From Tetraselmis striata (lineage: Eukaryota; Chlorophyta; Chlorodendrophyceae; Chlorodendrales; Chlorodendraceae): DNA of 64,000 bases. Shown in pieces: positions 1-11,500 of this stretch. Every line of letters starts with the position of its first letter. The stretch's first letter is position 1. Location: assembly GCA_006384855.1 (NCBI GenBank), contig VCJN01001460.1, forward strand, positions 1 through 64,000. The letters run 5' to 3'. Both the position numbers and the translations under genes were made by a program. A model generated the notes under the pieces. The model was not told the origin of the DNA and ran no database searches. It saw nothing but the letters and a program-made list of their open reading frames with translations.

Positions 1-1640
1 AAATATGATCTGCAATGCAGAAAATTCAACTCCGTGGTAATAAGATTCCGTACATCAGAATTCAGATGGACAACACCGTCAGGGAGAACAAGAATAGGAA
101 CGTGGCGGCCCTCTGCAATTGGCTTGTGTCTATCGGCATCTGTGACGTCATCCATTTGGTCTTCCTGCCTGTCGGGGACACTCATGAACGGGTTGACTAT
201 ATTTTCAGCCGCATCTGTCTTGCGCTATCTCGCAACTCCGCCTACACAATCGCGGCCTTTCTGGACTTGGTGGCGAAGGCATTCTCGCCCACCGGAGATT
301 GCTGAGCTCTCATCCTCCCTCGACTTCTCTGAGTGGTTAAGGCCCAATTTCCAAGACCACATTCATGACATCAGTAAGCCGCACAAATTCGAGTTCACCC
401 GTGATGACGCCGCCGCGCCTGGCCGCTCGTTGCGCACCGCATGTGGTCCAACACACCGCTTTCCGAGCCCGTGCAGATTTTGAAGAACGCGCCAACTAGG
501 ACGCCCGAGATTCGCTCTTTGCGCTCTTTGCGACAAAAGAAGCCCGACGCGCTGAAGGTCGAGAGGTACTTGGATGACTTCAAGAAGGTCAGGTCGTACA
601 TCACGGACCTGACGGTCCAGTGGCACTTCTCCCCAGTCGAGCGCGAGAGCTAGAAGAATCTGCTCGACGACTTGGATGAGAATCAACTTGCTCCTTCGGC
701 GGCTTTCTCTTGGTTCTGGCCGCAGCGGAAAGAGGAAGTTGACGACTTCTTGCGCGAGCACGGGCATACCGCGCCCGCTAAGGCACGTCACACGATGGCT
801 ACCAACGCAGACCTCAACAATGCCGAAGCCGCTCGCGTTGAAGCCGAGGTTCGTGCTCAAGTGCTTCAATATGACAGCGCCTTCCATGGAGTTGACGCCG
901 ACGCCAAGGAGAGGCTTCATGACAACATATCGCCCAGCGATGCAAAGGGCACGAACCTCGTTGTCATTGACGTCCCCGATGTGAGTCCCATTGTTTGTCA
1001 TTTTTGTCCTTTACGGGACAAAATAATTTGGTTCATCTACCTTGATTGTTATTTTGTCCCAGCTGGGACAAAAATGCGTGGCGTCTCGCTCGGGACTAAC
1101 ATAGCTCGCGGTCTTGGCCATCATTAGGTGCATGAGGAAGACAAGTGTCATGAAATTCTTGGTGATTAGGAGTCGAGATTCGTCATCGGGCTTGTGAAGT
1201 CGCGCGAGACTACCGAAGACACGTTGATCGTGGCCGTATACGAGCCCTTCCATGCCGATGCAAAGGGCAAACCTCTCATGCCCCTATGGTTGTGCGCGCA
1301 GACAAAAGGAGGGAAGAAGCCGGTTGACACAAGCTGGGAGAAGTGCTTGACGCTTCCTTGGAAGCTTGTTGAAGCCGTCCCCCTATCGTACGCGAAGGCC
1401 ATCCACGACGCGTCGGGAAGTCGCGAGGTGTTCAATGAGGACGGCACCAAGTTGTACGGTAGAAGCGTCCAAGTCATGAAGACATACGCGCAAAATGGGT
1501 GACAAATCAGCCAGCCACGAAACAACTGCGTCAACGTCATGTCAACCACCCCAGCGCAACGCAAACCCGGCGGAGTCGTCAAATTTAACGAAGCCACGAA
1601 GAAGGACTTGCTTGAGTTGGGGATGCTCAACGAGTAAACT
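1..1640 (+). pseudogene. Broken transposon-associated gene (DUF7869-like), 5' end cut by window
   Basis: Reading frames on the plus strand form one protein family interrupted by damage. Residues encoded at 60-230 contain DNTVRENKNRN and FLPVGDTHERVDYIFSRI, which match from memory the pattern ENKN...FLPVGHTHEDVD..FSRI of transposon-associated proteins filed as DUF7869. The frame changes near 285 and again near 430, and a TAG stop lies at 651-653 inside an otherwise continuous frame (441-980), so the copy is not intact. A GT at 979 and an AG just before 1128 could be an intron, and coding-like sequence resumes at about 1170-1640 (ESRFVIGLVKSREETTEDT, then GGVVKFNEATKKDLLELGML). The family assignment is tentative; the broken state is seen directly. 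Confidence 0.5.
1002..1073. repeat. TTTTGTCCC palindromes inside the pseudogene
   Basis: A perfect 22-bp palindrome at 1052-1073 has arms TTTTGTCCCAG / CTGGGACAAAA. An imperfect inverted pair of the same word lies at 1002-1024, and a third, partly degenerate pair at about 1706-1725 (TTGTCCC...GGACAAAA). The first two fall in the probable intron at 979-1127. Confidence 0.7.
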
Positions 1641-1917
1641 AATAGGAACGTGTTGTGGCTAGCCGGTGGATTTAATCATATTAATAAATATTGATTTCCC
1701 TCATCTTGTCCCATTTTGGACAAAATGCTCCAAAACTAGCATTGGATATGCGTCGCGGCTGGCCTGCACGCTGATGAATGTTGCACTGCACTCTAGGTCT
1801 ACAACCCAAGCTACACCACCCGTGAGTCTTCAGTACTGATAGTAGCCCCGGGAACTAGGGTATAACCAAACCCTACGGTGCAAAATGAATTCCACGGTGC
1901 AAAATAGTTTGAACTAC

Positions 1918-2800
1918 TGTTTCACCCGCCACAAGCGCTGCCGCCCACCGCCCTGCATGTGTTCTCCCATCACCGCCTCCGTGCGCGGCCGCTCACGGTC
2001 GTGCATACATAAACTAATCACCTGCCACTGGCCGGTGCCGTCCACCGTCATGCATATATACTTCCATCACCCGCCGCCGTGCGCTGCCGCTCACGGTCAT
2101 GCGTACATAAGCAAATCACTTGCTGCCGTCCGCCCACCAACCTGCATATATACTCCCATCACCCGCCGCCGTGCGCTGCCGCGCACGGTCTTGCGTACAT
2201 AAACTAATCACATGCCACCGGCCGGTGCCGTCCACCGTCCTGCATATATACTCCCATCACCTGCTGCCCTGCGCTGCCGCTCACGGTCTTGCATACATAA
2301 ACTAGTCACCTGCCGCCGGCCGGTGCCGTCCACCGTCCTGCATATATACTCCCATCACCCGCCGCCATGCGCTGCCGCTCACGGTCTTGCATACATAAAC
2401 TAATCACCTGCCGCCGCCCGGTGCCGTCCACCGTCCTGCATATATACTCCCATCACCTGCCGCCGTGCGCTGCCGCTCACTGTCTTGCGTACATAAACTA
2501 ATCACATGCGGCCGGCCGGTGCCGTCCACCGTCCTGCATATATATACTCCCATCACCCGCCGCCATGCGCTGCCGCTCACGGTCTTGCATACATAAACTA
2601 ATCACCTGCCGCCGGCCGGTGCCGTCCACCGTCTTGCATATATACTCCCATCACCTGCCGCCGTGCGCCGCCGTCCGCCGTCCTGCGCAGGTATGATACG
2701 ATCACCCCCCGCCGGTTGCTGCCGTCCACTGTCATGCATATATGCTCTTAACACCCCCCGCCGGCCGCTGCGATCCACTGTCACGAGTAAGCGAATGTAC
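1918..2800. repeat. 98-bp minisatellite built of two 49-bp halves
   Basis: The word GCTCACGGTC and its variants recurs at 1991, 2089, 2181, 2279, 2377, 2475 and 2575, giving periods of 98, 92, 98, 98, 98 and 100 bp. Each unit has two halves that resemble each other: one reads about GCCGCTCACGGTCTTGCATACA, the other GCCGTCCACCGTCCTGCATATA in matching positions, and both end in ATCACC(T/C)GCCGCCG. The basic monomer is therefore about 49 bp, arranged as a higher-order dimer. The last copies (2640-2800) are shortened and diverged. The ORFs through it are repeat artefacts. Confidence 0.9.
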
Positions 2801-5800
2801 ACGAGTTACATGGTACGGATTTTGCACTCTGTGCTCCATGCAATTGCAAGCTACGTTTGCAAGCATCTGCAAGCTACCACTTCCCAAGTATCCCCATGCT
2901 GAGGATTACCTCATTAAGCGAATTGGCTCCAACTATGATGCGAGGAAGTGTTCACAGCTTCCTCGTTTGTCTCCAGCCGCGGAGAAGGCGCCAACAATGA
3001 CTCCAAGCACGGCGTCTAGTTGAAGACACTAGCCCTTGTGCATCGCGTCGCAAGCTGAGTGGGCTTCCACCATAACAACCGCTGGCACACTGCCGAGCTG
3101 TGGAGCCACACGACAACAACCCTCCCCATTCCGGCCGTGTCTCCCGGATGCATGGCAACATCTGCGTTACTCATTCCGTGGACATCCCGTGAACAAGCAA
3201 CGTCGCGCCAAGCAAGCCTATGGCAAGTCATGGGGCAAGTCGCGCACCGTTACCTTGCTTACCTGTGCAGATTCGGCCACGTCCACGAGGAGGAGGCCGA
3301 GGAGCTGGGCGCCTTTTTGGTGATTACAAAGGAGAAAATTCGCAAACGCCAAGCATTGGAGATGGCGGCGCCGAAGGACTTGGCTCTCCTCGCCAAGAAG
3401 CGAGCCGTATCCCATGTCCAAGACTGCAACCGCCCGGACAACAACGCGAAAGACCGTCGAAGGTGCGGGGTCTGAGGCCATATTGGGCCCAACCGCGTGA
3501 CTTGCCCCAATACATGGCGCCGTGCAGTACCTCCCGCCAGCACCCGCCGTGCTGACAGATGCGATTCAAGGACAAGTCCCGCCCTGCCGCGAGGATGCTG
3601 CGGTGTAGTCGAGTGCCGAGCCGATGCTAATCGCGTATGGTAGAAGTATCGATAAGTGGTAATGCAGCTGTCCGTAGTGCTTGAGGTGTTACTTAGTCAT
3701 CAACTGTGGGTGACGTGGCGGGCAGTCGTGTCCAATTTGGACAGACTCAAGGCGAATTGTAAAAAAATGCCATGGACACAAATAAGACTGCACCCATTGG
3801 GTGCAAATAACAGAACCCTGCCAAATTTCCCTATGTATGCATGTCTTGTGAAATACACTATTTATTGACAGTGCGGGACATATATTATGTATTGCCGATC
3901 AACGACAAGGCGGACGTTCTGGCTTATGTATTATACTTCATGGTAACGCCATTGGCAGTGGGCTTGCTGCTAGAGGTCGGCCTGGCCGGCGCCCGCCGCC
4001 ATGCAGCGGGCCACTAGGAATGGAGGATCCTAGGTGCGGCAGGCCTGGCGGCACCACCGCCATCTCCACGTGGTGGGCGTTGGTAACCCCAAAGACCTGT
4101 GCCCGGCTGGGGGTGGCAGGGGGCTGAGCGGGGTGGACGGTTGTGGCGGGTCCTTGGATCCTGCGACGACAGGAGAGGCCTACAAGGGGCTTTTCAAACA
4201 ATACTCGTAGTCCAAGTAGCGCCTGCTTGCGCCGCCGGGCAGCAGCCATGTACGGGGGGGGGGGGGGGGGGGTGCTAAAACAAGTCATGTACGACCTCGG
4301 CCTTGCGTCGGCCTCTCCGAGATCCGCCTACGGGTGGGGAGGAAGGTCTGTACGACTCGGACGGGGACAGCCTACTCACGAGGGCTGTTCGAAACAAAAA
4401 CGGGCTCTCGATCGTACCTTGGTGCGACCCGCGATTGACCTGCACAAGATCTGGCGCATCCCCCCACCCCTAAGTGTTCCACCTGTGGATCACTATAATC
4501 CCGGCCTAGTACAACGGAGTTTTCGGCGGCGCCATGCGATCGACCAGTTCGGAACACTCGGGAAACCCTCAGCCGCCCCGTGAGAAAGGGCGAGGGCGGC
4601 GAGCGCGAGGAGACGGAATCACGGGAGCCCGGCACTTACATGCGGGGCGGGCGTTCGGGGGCGGAGAGGCCGGGCGTTGCAGCGACTCATGGGCCAGGAG
4701 CCAAGATCCGGAGTGCCTTGAGGGAGTCGAAACCATGCAGCATGAGGAGTCAGATGGCGCCCAACTCGGGCCGACCCTCGACGGGCGGCTACAACGACGA
4801 GGCGCGCTGCGGACACAAGCGGCGCGCGGGCGAGCAGGACCGGCCTGTCAACCATCAAGCGACGACACGCGGACCGGGGGGGGGGGGGGGGGGGGGCTTT
4901 TTCCCCTCCAGTCCCCTTGGCGATTCTATCGCAAGAGCTCAGGCGGGCGAGATGGAGGCAGCATCGGCGGACCGCGGCCGAGACCGGCGGACTGCCACAG
5001 CCGGCGAGGTGGGGCGATCAACGCCACGACTTGCGGGATATTTCTGCGATATGGCGACAAGTGGAGCCATGACGCAGCACGACGACTGAAGAGTGCGCGG
5101 CGCCGGCGCAACACAAGGTACATGAAAACCCTTTCGGGGGCGGGGCGGAGCGACCCCCGCACTTCCAATAAGCGGTAGTCGCTCGTACTGGCGACCGCCC
5201 ATAGTTATCCGGAGAAGAACTCAGCTATTTATCACGTAATGGAAGGAGCCGGGGTTTGGAAACGGAAGAGGATGGCCGGTAGCTTTAGCTTTAATTACAC
5301 ACAATGTGTTCCCTATTATGTTAGAGATAGCATGCCCTATGAACATCTCAGTATGGGCGGTGTAGAGCAGCAAGCTATCACGTTGTAATCAATTTCAATT
5401 CAATTACGGCCCAACCCAACGACCAGTGGCGACTATAGCAATAATACTTGTAGCAGTGGGTGGTGGCAACTTGTAACATTTTTATTCTGAAGAACATTGC
5501 AACCTCTCGTTTATGTACCACCATTGCGCACCACCACCTTTGTTTGTCTTTGAGTCTCGGCCGCCGGAGACTGCTGCTCGTGCCGCGGTGGCCGTAGTCT
5601 CTATGGGCGCAACATCCAGTTCCCTCATCATCGGTGTAGTGGTCACCCGAGGGGAGTTTGCACCCACCCCAATAAGGCACTGCAAGCACTGATTTAGTAC
5701 GATTCGTAGTTCGTAGTTTAATTGCGCGCGCCGATAGTTCTATTATCAATTCCCCATACTTCCCATACTTCCCCACACCCGTAAGTTAGAACCGGAAGTA

Positions 5801-6289
5801 TACATGTTTTGACGACACACATGCACATCAATAGAAATTATGTCCCGTCCACCGACTAATACCGAATCGAGCGCCCCTACGGCGCGCTTACCCTTCTTAA
5901 CCCGGTCGTCCACTAAGAACTATGTGCCGCATACCTAAATCCGATTTAGTGACCGTATCCAATACCTATATAATTCATTCACAACGGGTAACCCCCCCCC
6001 CCCCCCCCAGCTGCCATCGGGCAGCTTATTCACGAAACGCAGTCATATCGGAATATCGGCCTAAGTAATACCATCACCCCAGACTCAAAACTCATGACCC
6101 CAAACCCCATAAAATTGTCCTCCGCCCAATGGGAGAAGTGGGCGGACATGGATGCAGGTTATCGAACGAGCATGTGAGACCAACAACGTCGTCCGCGTAT
6201 AACTGACCTGGCACCCGCAGTGCTTGCCTTGCCGCTAATGTGACAGTGCCGGGTATTTTTTTGATGGCAGTGTTTCAGTAGACGGTGAT
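2801..6289. other. No supported gene; homopolymer-bearing spacer
   Basis: Several overlapping ORFs of 60-215 codons exist here, but none shows a recognisable family, and their codons look like GC-rich noise. The region around 3030-3480 (frame ending RRCGV) has slightly protein-like composition and could be a relic. G runs lie at about 4256-4272 and 4877-4896, and a C run at about 5993-6008. Nothing else was identified. Confidence 0.5.
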
Positions 6290-7700
6290 CCAATAGTGTT
6301 GGAATTTCCATCACTGAACTTCAGCTTAGTCTTGAAAAATTCTTACATCATTGCTAGCTTTCGCGAGCTCCACCAAGAAAGCCTCGGCGTGCGGGGCCAG
6401 CGAGCCAAACTTGGAGACGGCGAAATAAACAAATCGAAGCATGCCGGCGGCGTTTTGGACACCCTCGTCATACTTTTGGATTTTGTGGCGATGTGCGGCC
6501 CGCAATGCAGTCGTCGGATCCGAGCTTGACACGCCGAGGATTGGGGCAATGGTGGTATCGGCAGCAACCGTGTTCCCGCGGATACCACCATACCCCAAAA
6601 GCCCAACATCGGCCGGCCGGCCGTCGATGCCCTTCGGAAGAGAAACAAGCACCGACGAGTCCGTGAGGATCTGGACACCCACGCCTAGGGCGGACTTAAC
6701 GTCGTGGCAAACATCGGAAATGCCATGTGCCGTCCACTCGTGTGCGGCGTGATTGGAGTCGCCCCCAGAGCAACGAGCCACGTGATCAGCGTACGCTACC
6801 GCCCAATAAGCCAAAGGAGTGAATTCCACTCATGCCATGACCGGCCATCATGCCTTGTAATAGCAAGAAGGAGCAAAATGCACAAGGGCATAGCTCGCCG
6901 AGGGAGATGACAGGAGCCGCCGGAAGGCCAAATGGGTGGCAAGCGGCGACGCGGAACATGGAATCGTAGTACTTGGGGGAACGCTCACAAACTTCACCAA
7001 GGCGACCCTCACTTGGAGGATCAGTCTCCAGGAACGCTGTCGCAGCGCGTAAGAGGCGACCCCGGAAGCGGTTACTGTCAGGGCCGCTTGCATGCATCCG
7101 CGCAGCAAGCTTTGCGAAGCGGACCGTGTGGATGCGGTGGCTCAGGGTCTCGTGGACTTTACGCATGGAGTGCAAGGAGAAGTCCGAGTAATGCTGGATA
7201 GCTACGACGTCGGCCGCCGAGCGAGCGTATCGCAGACGCCGGCTCAGCCCCAGCGGCCGAGCCGCCGGCACGATCAACGGGAGAGCGCTTGGAGGGCGGG
7301 AGCAACTTCAGGGCGGAGGCCAACGGCCCCGCTAGATACTTGAGCACCCCGTCCCCACACTCGTCAACGACACGGGTATGAGCAGTGCGAATCTCGACAG
7401 CTCACATAGGCGCCGACACGTTGGCGTCGGCATCGGGCGCCAAGCAATGCTAGAGTGGCCAAGCCTGGTGAATCGAGGACGCCCCAACAAGGTAGAGGAT
7501 ATGAGCGAGGGTTGGATACGCCTGACGGCTCGGAACGGAACGCGCCGGAGTCGCTTAGGGTAGTGTGTTGAGCACGGAGGAAGCGCGTAGCTTGACCAAC
7601 CACAAGAGCCGCAGCGCTCACGTTATCGCCGTTGGCGAGGCCGCCAAACTGGACCGGGAGGGACAGTTGCGTGCGCATGGAGGGCGTATCCAAGATGTCG
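6290..7700 (-). pseudogene. Relic of retroelement polyprotein, C-terminal part
   Basis: Three minus-strand frames in order (about 7693-7364, 7277-6850, 6829-6326) carry the motif series that follows reverse transcriptase in many algal, fungal and oomycete retroelements: LSLPVQFGGLAN, then LSHRIHTVRFAKLAARM and a residue block ending AACHPFGLPAAPVISLGE followed by CPCAFC, then GRPADVGLLGY and FAVSKFGSL. The frames do not join without several shifts, so this is a dead copy. The reverse transcriptase palm itself was not found in the window. The element class (LINE-like or other) cannot be fixed from this part alone. It lies upstream of and opposite to the XDH gene and probably bounds its promoter region. 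Confidence 0.6.
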
Positions 7701-7899
7701 GGGCTAACACCCCAAATTAGTATTGCAAATCATTCCGCAGTTTATTGCTTCATGACTATAACGGAGCGTCGCCTACCCAGGGCTCTCCGAAACTGGATCG
7801 CTGCCTACACAGCCGTCGGTAGAACGCCGTGTTGGCAGTCGTGTCCCGAGGGCGAAAACAAAATGAGCTATGGGCACCCGTTCAGTACGTAGCTACTAG

Positions 7900-8504
7900 C
7901 GCGCTTTATTTCTTCGCGTGCGCGCGCGCGTAAGTTAGACACGCAAAACGTGACGATGCTGACGTGTCATCGCACCGCGCGTGTGACGTGCGGGGAGATG
8001 ACGATACAATGACGATCATACGACGGATTAGCGCGACAACCAGTTCGCAGCAAGTCGATCTCGGCGCTGGCTCGGTGTGCTGGTTAATACTGCCGGAACT
8101 GCTGGCGGAGTCCCGCGCCGGCGGATGCTGGGCGGTTCACGCTGATGTTGACGAGAGCAGTGATATCCCAGCGCACCCCCATCGTCGCGATCGACACCCA
8201 CACGGTCCGACGGTACACCCTCGACAACCCTGGATCGTGTCGGCAGCCGCAGGGCGATTTCTTCCTCACTCCCAGCGTCACTGATCACCCGCGGCTGTGG
8301 CGTGGCCCGTGGCCGTCTTCGCTTCCGTTGTACGACACGGCGTAGTAACTCCTTTGCCGCACATCGCCGCCAAGTGGCTTCGCGGCAGACCTACATAAAC
8401 TCACACGGCGCTGGTTGAGTGCGACGCCCGGGAGCCAGTGCGCTGCGCCACTCCTCCCCCCCCCCCCCCCCCCCCCCCCTCCCCCCCCCCCCAGCTGCGA
8501 CACA
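7900..8504 (+). promoter_or_regulatory. Candidate upstream region of XDH
   Basis: Between the retroelement relic and the XDH start codon lies a GC-rich stretch with an alternating CG run (about 7911-7930) and TGACGTG-type words, including the palindrome-like TGACGTGTCA at 7960-7969, which resembles a bZIP/CRE-type site. A long C-rich run (about 8457-8492) ends in CCAG 12 bp before the ATG. That run could be a 5'-UTR intron acceptor or simply leader sequence. No TATA box was assigned. Regulatory meaning is inference. Confidence 0.3.
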
Positions 8505-11500
8505 ATGCCGGGCGTCGTCGTAGATCCGCCTCCGGCTGGCATCGACAAGACTCAGCCGGCTGCGGAGACGATGGCGTACATCAACGGCCGGCGCCACGTG
8601 CTACCTCTCGGCAAAGCGGAGATGACGCTGCTGAGCTTCCTGCGAGGTGCGCCGTGCTCCCCCCCCCCCCCCCCCCCCCCGCCTCCCCAAAGACAAGCAA
8701 CCTCCTTAAGATACCCTTAAATTTAATAAATACCAAAATAATCTCGGCTTACGACTTGCACCCCTCGCCCTGTTTCACGCCCGGAGGCGCACATACATAG
8801 CAACCTCGACGTTTCCGCCGTTTCTCTTTCGAGTCGCCTCCCAACCGGGTGCCGACCCCGACTCCCCGAGCGATCTTGCCCGTCGTTGTTGCCTCTACAA
8901 CTCAATCGACGGCATCATGAGACGGTCACTGCACCTCGCCGAAATCGATTTCCCGTTGGCCCCGCCCGCCTCCTCCGGCCGAGCTCGCGGGTACCTCTCG
9001 GCTCGTGCTTTACTCGAAGTAATAAGTACACCAGTATATCACCGGCCGCTCTATTATTTCAACGTCTGACTTATCCTTTTACAAGTGCACCGACCAAAAT
9101 GCCGACCGATGTACCTGGCAATTGGCCTAACCTGTGCACATCGCTTGCAATAATCCTGCGAACGTCGCGAGGCAACGACGACCCGACCCCGAGTAACGGC
9201 AAGAAGCGGGTATCGCCTTCAAGTCGCTCTCCGCATGCGATCAGTCACGCAACTTATGTCGCACTCCAGCCATCAGTCGAACGCCTCTATCACCGTCTAT
9301 TCTCAGCTTGGCAGACCATGACCGATGTTTGCCGCTTGCTTGATGGCCAATACAGTCCCACTTAGTTGCTACATATGCTTGCGAGCACCACCCAAAGCCT
9401 TGCCCCATCGTGACGGTGCGTACTGCGTAGGCCTGGAGCTGACCGGCACGAAGCTGGGCTGCGGCGAGGGCGGCTGCGGCGCATGCACCGTCATGGTGTC
9501 CGCCTTCCAGGATGGCCGCATCCAGCACCGCGCCGTCAACGCCTGCCTGGCGCCCCTCTACTCCGTGGAGGGCTGCCACGTGGTGACTGTTGAAGGTGCC
9601 CCCATTCCTTGCTGGCCGGCTGCCCTCTTGTCGCCATCCATCTGCCACCACCATGATGTGATCCGATGTGCGACATGACTGCCCCAGGGAATCTGACACC
9701 GATTCATGCTTTCCTGCTCAGGTATTGGTAACCCTCGCGATGGGCTGCACCCCATTCAAGAGCGTCTGGCCAAGCTGCACGGCTCGCAGTGCGGCTTCTG
9801 CACGCCCGGATTTGTGATGTCCATGTACTCCCTGCTGAGGGCGCATGGGCAGGAGGGCAAGCCCATCACTGAGGAGGACATAGAGACCGCGCTGGGCGGC
9901 AACCTCTGGTGCCCTTCCACTCTCGCCCCTTCTCCCTAATTCTCCATCCATTAATCGCCTGGCCGTTGCATCTACCTTCACTTGTCTCCGGGCTCACCCC
10001 GTCGCGTTTCTCCCCCTGCCAACGCCATTGTGCAGCCGGTGCACCGGGTACCGCCCCATCCTGGACGCTTTCCGCGTGTTTTCCAAGGCGGATGAGACTG
10101 CCTACACGCAGGACTCCATCGCCGCGTGCCAGCAAGCCAATGGAAACGGCTTCGCGGCCACCAATGACTGCGGTCAAGCCAATGGCTGCGCCAACGGCCA
10201 CTGTGCTAACGGGTGTGCTAGTGGCACCAGCGCAGCTGCCAATGGAGACCCCATGGCGGCTAAGCGCGTCAGGGTCTGCCCCCCCCTCCCCCCCCCCCCT
10301 CTCCCTCCCTCTCCCTCTTCACACCCTCGGGGTTCCTTCGACTTGGCTCGCTACCTGCTGCAAGGCCGCAGAGCTCTGGCTTCCTGGCCATATCGGACGC
10401 TGAGCTGAGCTTGCCTTGTTTGTGTTGGGTGTAGCTGTGCCCCTCCACCGGCCAGCCGTGCGACTGCGGCCCTTCCGGCCCCTCCGATGTGGTCAAGCCG
10501 GCGCCCGGCTCAATGCGTGGGCCCAAGCTGGGCATGGCCAAAGGGGAGCCCATCTTTCCCGGAGAGCTGGTAAAGAGGGAGCCGCAGGAGCTTGTCATCC
10601 CAGGTGAGGCTCGGGCTCATGTGGCGTGACATGCATGTGCAATGCTCGCCGAGAACACCACTTCAACGCCGCACTGGTCGTGTAGCCGGAATTGTAGGGC
10701 CTGAGTCTCAAAGGGCTGATACCCCTAGGTCGGTTTAAAAGTGCAGTGCATGCAGGGTTTGCGGGTTAGATTGTCTTCACTTTGGAAAGGATGCATGCGG
10801 TTTGGAGCACAACCCGTCAGATTGCCCCCGCGGGAGCGTCCTTTCTTTACCTGTTTTGTATCTGCAACGTACCGCTTGTAGTATGAGAGTATTGCTACAG
10901 TACATGCTACGATAGTGTTAACAATCCTTACATGTCGAACCCACTCATACTCATGATCAGCGAGTACCAGTACTCATCCGCGAGTGATTAACGGTACCAG
11001 TACTCATGTACAAACCCTGGTCAACGGGCGATACCGCGCCGGTTAACCATGAGATACACGCCCGCAACAGTACTAGAATTTTCATTTACGAAAAGCCCCA
11101 TGTTTCTTAATCTTTGCTTTACAGTGCGGTACCGCTAGTGGTCCGCTACTGGCAACATGAAATTGCAGTATTTATCGCTTGATTGGAAGTGCATCCCAAA
11201 ATAGTGCTGAGCTCTTCGTGTGACCCCTGCGGAATTTAAGATCGAGCCCCCCCCCCCCCCCCCCCCCCCCCGCCCTTGGTGCAACCTGACGGTCGTGAGG
11301 TACAGCACCAGAGTTGATATGGTTTTGGAGCAGTTGTGGTGAAATCTTCACCGGCTGCTCCAAAACCAAATCATAACCTGCAAACGACAGTATATGCTCC
11401 GAAACCATGGAGAATGGGAGATGCTGTGGTGGGCTGAGCACAGACGGGGTGACTGCTGCTTCATTGTGATTATTGCAATTGTAATTAGAACACAAGATGG

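Noticed and set aside
1885..2802. Overlapping 60-105 codon ORFs
   Set aside because: They follow the 98-bp minisatellite period and have no family.
4534..5178. 214-codon ORF rich in Arg/Gly
   Set aside because: Runs through a poly-G tract, no recognisable domain, overlapping ORFs in all frames of a GC-rich stretch.
7911..7935. Z-DNA-forming regulatory element upstream of XDH
   Set aside because: Only a short alternating CG run; nothing else supports a function.
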